A stretch of 7,388 bases of DNA from Candidatus Nanohaloarchaea archaeon. Lineage in GTDB: Archaea > EX4484-52 > GLR71. The notes under the pieces were generated by a model. It saw only the letters and a program-made list of their open reading frames with translations, made no database searches and was not told the origin of the DNA. Every line of letters begins with the position of its first letter. The stretch's first letter is position 1. Shown piece by piece: positions 1 through 6,000 of this stretch. The stretch spans positions 1 through 7,388 of the forward strand of contig JAUVES010000029.1 in assembly GCA_030594675.1 (NCBI GenBank), written 5' to 3'. Both the position numbers and the translations under genes were made by a program.

Positions 1-2
1 GT

Positions 3-3000
3 CTCTAATCTGTAAAGGCCTGCATTATAGGATGCGTTGATCTCTTCGGGGGAGAGGGCGCGGTTCCAGATCTTTACTTCGTCGATTGTGCCGTTGAAAT
101 ATCTTGCTTCAAAACCATGCCAACTCGGATTGTAACCTATGTATATCGTTCCGATTTTTGATGGAGAAAATGTCATATCTGTTTTTGATGCAACATTTAT
201 TCCATCCACCCACAATCTAAAATTTGGTCCATCGAAAGTGAGACATAAATGATACCACTTTCCTGTATTAATAACATAAGTTCCCGTAAACTCATCGGCT
301 CCCTCAGAGCGTATTCCACCAAGTAATGCATTACTTGAAGTAGTTGTCAATTCAAAATCATAATTATCATTATCAAAATACTCTGTTACCAATGGTTGCC
401 TGTATAAGTCATTAAATTTTGCATAAAGTGATATCGTAAAATTAGAAATTTGCAAACTACTATCCTCCCCTGCATCAACATAGTCATTCACACCATCAAA
501 CACCATACCTTTCCCGAACTTGCCTGTCGTATAATTCGAGCAATTAGTTCCTGTACATGTCCCGTTGTTCCCATAGATTGACCAGTCTTTGAAGTAAGTA
601 TTATTCTCGCCGGATTCATTATTGAACCTCCACCAGCCGACCAACGAATTATTCCAGTCGATGAAGGCGGTGATGTTGTTGGTGTCTGTTGCTGTGACAT
701 TGATGTAGGCGTAGTCTTTATTCCTATATTCGTCGGGATCTGGTGTAGGTAGTACGAAGTAGATGTTAGGATTCACTGTGTCTATCGTAACAGTTCTTGT
801 CTCGGTGCTGTTGACATTCCCTGCCAGATCCTGTGCATAGGCTGTGTAGTTGTAGGTGCCGTCTGCGAGGTTGGTGTAATTGTGGTATAATCTGTAAAGG
901 CCTGCATTATAGGAGGCGTTGATTTCTTCTGGGGAGAGGGCTCGGTTCCAGATGCGGACTTCGTCCAATAAACCTTTCCATCTACGATTAGAAGACACTT
1001 GACCAATATAAAAATAATCCCAAGATGATATTGTATTATTTAATGTTCCGGACCAAATATCAGACCCATGTAATACACCATTAATGTAAAGATATGCATT
1101 AGTATTATCCCATATAGACACAAAATGATACCAGTTATCTGCTTCTATAATTTGGCCATCTATATGAATTCCATCATTCCAATTATTTAATTCTAACATA
1201 TTATCCGTATCTTTTACTAAATTAAATTCTGGTCCGGGACCCCACCCAGCGCCAGTACCTACATGCCAAAGACCTTGTCGACCACTCAAATTACTATTTT
1301 TTGCCCATATTTCAAAAGTACCTGTATGATTATCAAATAAATTACCCCCCACATAAATATTATTTGAACCGTCAAAACTTCTCGCTCCGCCGAAGTAACC
1401 GTCCTCTGTGTATGTTGAACCGCCGTTTGTTCCATCGTTCCCATATGTTGAATAATCTGTGAAGTCGGTTTCGTTGTTGAATCGCCACCAGCCAACTAAT
1501 GAGTTGTCCCAGTCAATGAAGGTTGTGATGTTGTTGGTGTCTGTTGCTGTGACGTTGATGTAGGTGTAATCTTCATCCCTGTATTCGTCTGGGTTCGGTG
1601 TTGGTGATACGAAGTATATGTCGGGGTTCACTGTGTCAATTGTCACTGTCCTTGTCTCGGTCTGATTCACATTCCCTGCCAGGTCCTGCGCGTAGGCTGT
1701 GTAGGTGTAAATGTCGTCGTCTAAGTTGGTGAAGTTTGTTTCTAATCTGTACAGTCCTGCATTGTAGGAGGCGTTGATTTCTTCGGGGGTTAGGGCGCGG
1801 TTGTAGATACGGACTTCGTCGATTGTGCCGTTGAAATGATAAGCACCACCATTAGGCCATGCAGCAATACCAAGCCCCTCTGCATAAAGAGAACCAATAT
1901 ATGTTTCATTAGGAGTACCCCAATTATCTATATCATAAGAATTACATGTTGAGCCATTACATCTCCATCCATTTGCTTTCTGACCATCCACATAGAGATT
2001 AGCAAGATTTGTCGTACTATAAGTTCCTACTATATGATACCACTTACTTTGGGAAATACTTACTGAAGCATTATACCAATCCATACCATTTGGTGTGAAA
2101 GCTACTTGATTATCAACACCAATAGCCAAACCATAACCCGTCCTAATAATCATAAGGTGTGTTTCTGGCTCTAGTGCATAAATCCATGCATCTAAAGTGA
2201 ATTCGTCTGTGTATTTAGTTATATTAAGACTGTCATTATAAGGGATGTTGATATAATCATTATCCCCGTCAAATTCTACAGCACCCCCAAATTTCCCGGT
2301 AACAGTAGTATTTGAAGTGAAGTTAATCATAGTGCCGTGATTGTTCCAGGTAGAATTATCATACACTGTGCCGTTGGAAAGAACAGTGTCGCTATTGAAC
2401 CTCCACCACCCGACCAGAGAGTTGTTCCAGTCGATGAAGGCAGTGATGTTGCTTGCGTCTGTTGCTGTGACGTTGATGTATGTATAGTCATTGCTTGTGA
2501 TGTTGCCGTCGTCAGGGGTGGGTGGGACGAAGTAGATGTCAGGGTTCACTGTATCAATTGTCACAGTCCTTGTCTCTGTCTCATTAATATTTCCTGCCAG
2601 ATCCTGTGCGTAGGCGGTGTATGTGTGGGTACCTTCTGCGAGGTTGGTGAAGTTGTGGTATAATCTGTATAATCCTGCGTTGTAGGAGGCGTTGATCTCT
2701 TCGGGGGTGAGGGCGCGGTTCCATATCTTTACTTCGTCGATTGTTCCGTTGAAATGTTCCTGATAAATATCACATGCTATGGAATCTCCAATACGCGCAG
2801 GTGAGTCAACAGTACTCAAAGTCATAGTCGCAGAACCATTTAACACACCATTTACATATACTCTTACTACTCCGTTTCCACCTTCATAAGTAACTGCAAC
2901 ATGATTCCATTGACCTCTTGTAATTACATTAGCACTGCTATCAGCATCATAAGCACCACCCCAGCCAGTAAACCTTATTCCCTCATCTACTCCATAAGTT

Positions 3001-6000
3001 CCCAAATCATAAGTTAAAGAATACTCTTCTCCACTTGAACAAGCTCCATAACCAAATAAAGTCTGATACGCATTTTTATTGCCTGGTTTAAACCACACTG
3101 CTACAGTCCTGGGAGTACTCCCTACAGTACCAAAATTATTTTGTGTTTCAATATAATCATTTACTCCATCGAAGTTCATTGCTTTTCCGAATTTGCCGCT
3201 TGTTGTCCAGCCGGAACAGTTGCCTGTGCAGTTGTCTATGCCCGGATTAGTGTTGTAGATTGTTCCGTTGTTGCCGTAGGTTGACCAGTCTCTTGCGAAG
3301 GTGTCGTTTTCGCCGGACTCTAGATTGAACCTCCACCAACCGACCAATGACCTGTTCCAGTCGATGAATGCGGTGATGTTGTTGGTGTCTGTCGCTGTGA
3401 CGTTGATGTAGACGTAGTCCTCGTTTATGTTTTCGTCAGGGTCTGGTGTTGGGTCTACAAATTCTATTTCCGGGTTTGTTGTGTCTATTGTCACTGTCCT
3501 TGTCTCAGTACTGTTGATGTTGCCTGCTAGATTCTGTGCGTAGGCGGTGTAATCGTAGGTGCCGTCTGCTAAGTTTGTGTAATTAGTCTCTAATCTATAA
3601 AGTCCAGCGTTGTAGGAGGCGTTGATTTCTTCGGGGGTGATGACTCGGTTCCAGATTTTTACTTCGTCGATGGTGCCGTTGAAATAATAGCCAGGAGTAG
3701 TCGCACTTCTGCCACCAATAGCCAGTTTCTCCGTACTGGGCTCAATGAAAGTCGGAGTTACTGAATCATCATTCAAGTAATCGCCATCAAGGTAAAATTT
3801 GCAAGTACCATCGGCAAATGTTGCAACGATATGATACCAAGTCCCAGCTGTCCAATCTTGATAAGTTGACCAGCATTTCCCATTAACTGTACCATTCACA
3901 TGCAGCCCAATATAATGTGGCGGAGTTGAACCCCCCAGTTCCAGTCTGTACCCAGCACTAATATCCCATGGTTTTTTTCCAACTATAACACCATAGGTAA
4001 TGTTTGCCGGCTTCATCCATACATCAATGGTAAGATTATTAGTTATATCCAAACTCTCATCATCACCGCAATCTACATAATCCTCATCAAAGCTTCTCGC
4101 CCCGCCGAACTTGCCGCTGGTCGTATATGTTGAGCCACTGTTTGTTCCATCATTAGAATGTGTGGAATGATCTGTAAAGTCTGATGAATTGTCAAATCTC
4201 CACCAACCGACCAATGAGTTGTTCCAGTCTATGAAGGCGGTGATGTTGTTGGGGCTGACTGCATCAGAAACTGTGACGTTGATGTATGTGAAGTCTTCGT
4301 TTATGTATTCGTCAAGGTCTGGTGTTGGGTCTACGAATTCTATTTGCGGATTTATTGTGTCTATCGTCAAAGTCCTTGTTTCGGTCTGGTTTAGGTTGCC
4401 TGCTAAGTCTTGGACATATGCTGTGTAATCGTAGGTGCCGTCTGCGAGGTTGGTATAATTAGTTTCTAATCTGTAAAGTCCTGCGTTGTAAGAAGCGTTG
4501 ATTTCTTCGTGGGAGAGGGCACGGTTCCATATTTTTACTTCGTCGATTGTGCCTTTGAAATAATTAGTCCCACCTGTCCATCGATCTCCCATCATAAGTG
4601 GTTCACTCACGGTAACATCTTTTAAAGTTCCTGTAGATTCACTTCCGTCAAGCAAACCATCAACATAAATATAAACCATTGTTCCATTTCTTATTGCAAC
4701 AACATGATGCCAATTAGTATCATTATAAATATTATTGGTCTCACCATACCTTATATTATTAATTCTTAGATGAATTTTTCCAGCACTGACAGAAGAAAAT
4801 TGTAAAACATAACCCTGTCCAGTTACAGTATATACTCTGTTTACAAAATTTGTATTTACAGTTTGGTTTGATTTAAACCAAGCTTCTATTGAAAAATCAT
4901 TAGTTCCAAAATCTAAACTATCTCCGCTCGCCGCATCCACATAATCATTCACCCCGTCAAACTCTAATGCTCTCCCAAATTTCCCGGTAACCGTTGTATT
5001 TGAAGTGAAATTAATCATAGTGCCGTGATTATTCCAGGTAGAATTATCATACACTGTGCCGTTGGAAAGAACAGTGTTATTGTTGAACCTCCACCAGCCA
5101 ACCAAGGACCTGTTCCAGTCGACGAAAGCGGTGATGTCGTTTGCGTCTGTTGCCGTTACATTGATATATACGTAGTCATTGCTTGTGGTGTTGCCGTCGT
5201 CAGGGGTGGGGGGGACAAACTCTATGTATGGTGCTGTTGTATCAACTGTAAAAGACAATGCACCTGTTGTATTGATGTTGCCGGCACTGTCGTTGCAGCG
5301 GAAGGTTGCTGAGTAGTAGCCTTCTGCAAGAGTGTTGGATGCGTAGAAGTGCGTCGCTGTGTCGTTTGACATTGTGATGTATGTGCCTTCTTCTGTGCCG
5401 ATGATTGTGGTGGGTTCGGTGGGGGTGTAGGATCGGATTAATACTCTGCCAGGGTAATTCGTCGTGGTATAGCCATAATTATTGTATAAATCTGAAATTT
5501 CATCGGCAGATAAAATTCTGTTGTAAAGATGGACTTCATCAATTACGCCGTTCCAATCAGCACCAAGATTCTGAGCATTTCCAATTCTTGGAGCTACATT
5601 GTAATTATTACCTGACGCATAGTTGCCCTCATCCCATAGGCTACCATTGATATAAAACCAGGCGTAGCTACTATTTGAAACTGCAACTATATGATACCAT
5701 ATTCCTGTAGTCATAGTAAATTCGTTAGTGTTTAAGTTAGTGCTTCCCAAAAACCTCCAGTGCTTGCTGGTGGTTGTATAATCCAACCGGTAACCATTAG
5801 CGAATCCAGCTTGTTGTCTATCAAAGACAGCACCGAACTCCAGAACTCCACCGTTATTGCCATTAAGTTTTACCCATGCTTCAATTGTAAAAGGTTTATC
5901 TACAAAATTAAATACAGCATCATTGTTTGATATTGTCACATACTGGTTAGCTCCATTAAAACCTAATGCGTCGTCAAACTTCCCAGATGTCCAACTTGCA

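Larger units (their letters stand above)
3..2666 (-). repeat. Higher-order repeat block II (LamG C-B-A)
   Basis: This block holds linker 5, LamG6 (type C), linker 6, LamG7 (type B), linker 7 and LamG8 (type A), in the same order as block I. Linker spellings follow the same phase: DDGN.TSNDY before each C module, NQTETRT after each C, NSTETRT after each B. The isolated type A module LamG1 upstream of DUF2341 fits the end of an earlier block. Confidence 0.8.
2667..5240 (-). repeat. Higher-order repeat block I (LamG C-B-A)
   Basis: This block holds the standard half of linker 2, LamG3 (type C), linker 3, LamG4 (type B), linker 4 and LamG5 (type A). It is colinear with block II. Type C entry is TVLSNGTVYDNSTWNNHG, type B is DFTD(H/Y)ST(H/Y).NDGTN, and type A is ESGEN(N/D)T...DWS.YGNNG. 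Exit-segment offsets between the blocks are 2724, 2703 and 2655 bp for the C, B and A modules. The different offsets reflect length differences in the cores. Confidence 0.8.

Noticed and set aside
540..555. Short cysteine pairs considered as zinc ribbons or C-type cytochrome motifs.
   Set aside because: The motif is a C-x4-C (or C-x3-C) pair with no CxxCH and no second pair nearby. A disulfide loop is the simpler reading in an exported-type protein.
2337..2663. Plus-strand open frame starting MIVPGRIIIHCAVGKNSV.
   Set aside because: It is antisense to linker 5 and the LamG6 entry. A similar frame at 5025-5312 exists only because the two regions are repeats of each other, so the apparent conservation is a shadow of the real coding strand.
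4189..4428. Plus-strand open frame of 79 codons.
   Set aside because: It is antisense to linker 3, with no family resemblance; the minus frame encodes a standard Ig-like linker here.
3..4559. Regularly spaced repeats considered as a CRISPR array or mobile-element repeats.
   Set aside because: Copies are 96 bp with 850-930 bp between them, imperfect, and fully in frame as protein domain edges. There are no short unique spacers, terminal inverted repeats or transposase.
5025..5312. Plus-strand open frame starting MIIPGRIIIHCAVGKNSV, seemingly homologous to the one at 2337-2663.
   Set aside because: Same reason: antisense shadow of the duplicated type C entry block and linker 2.
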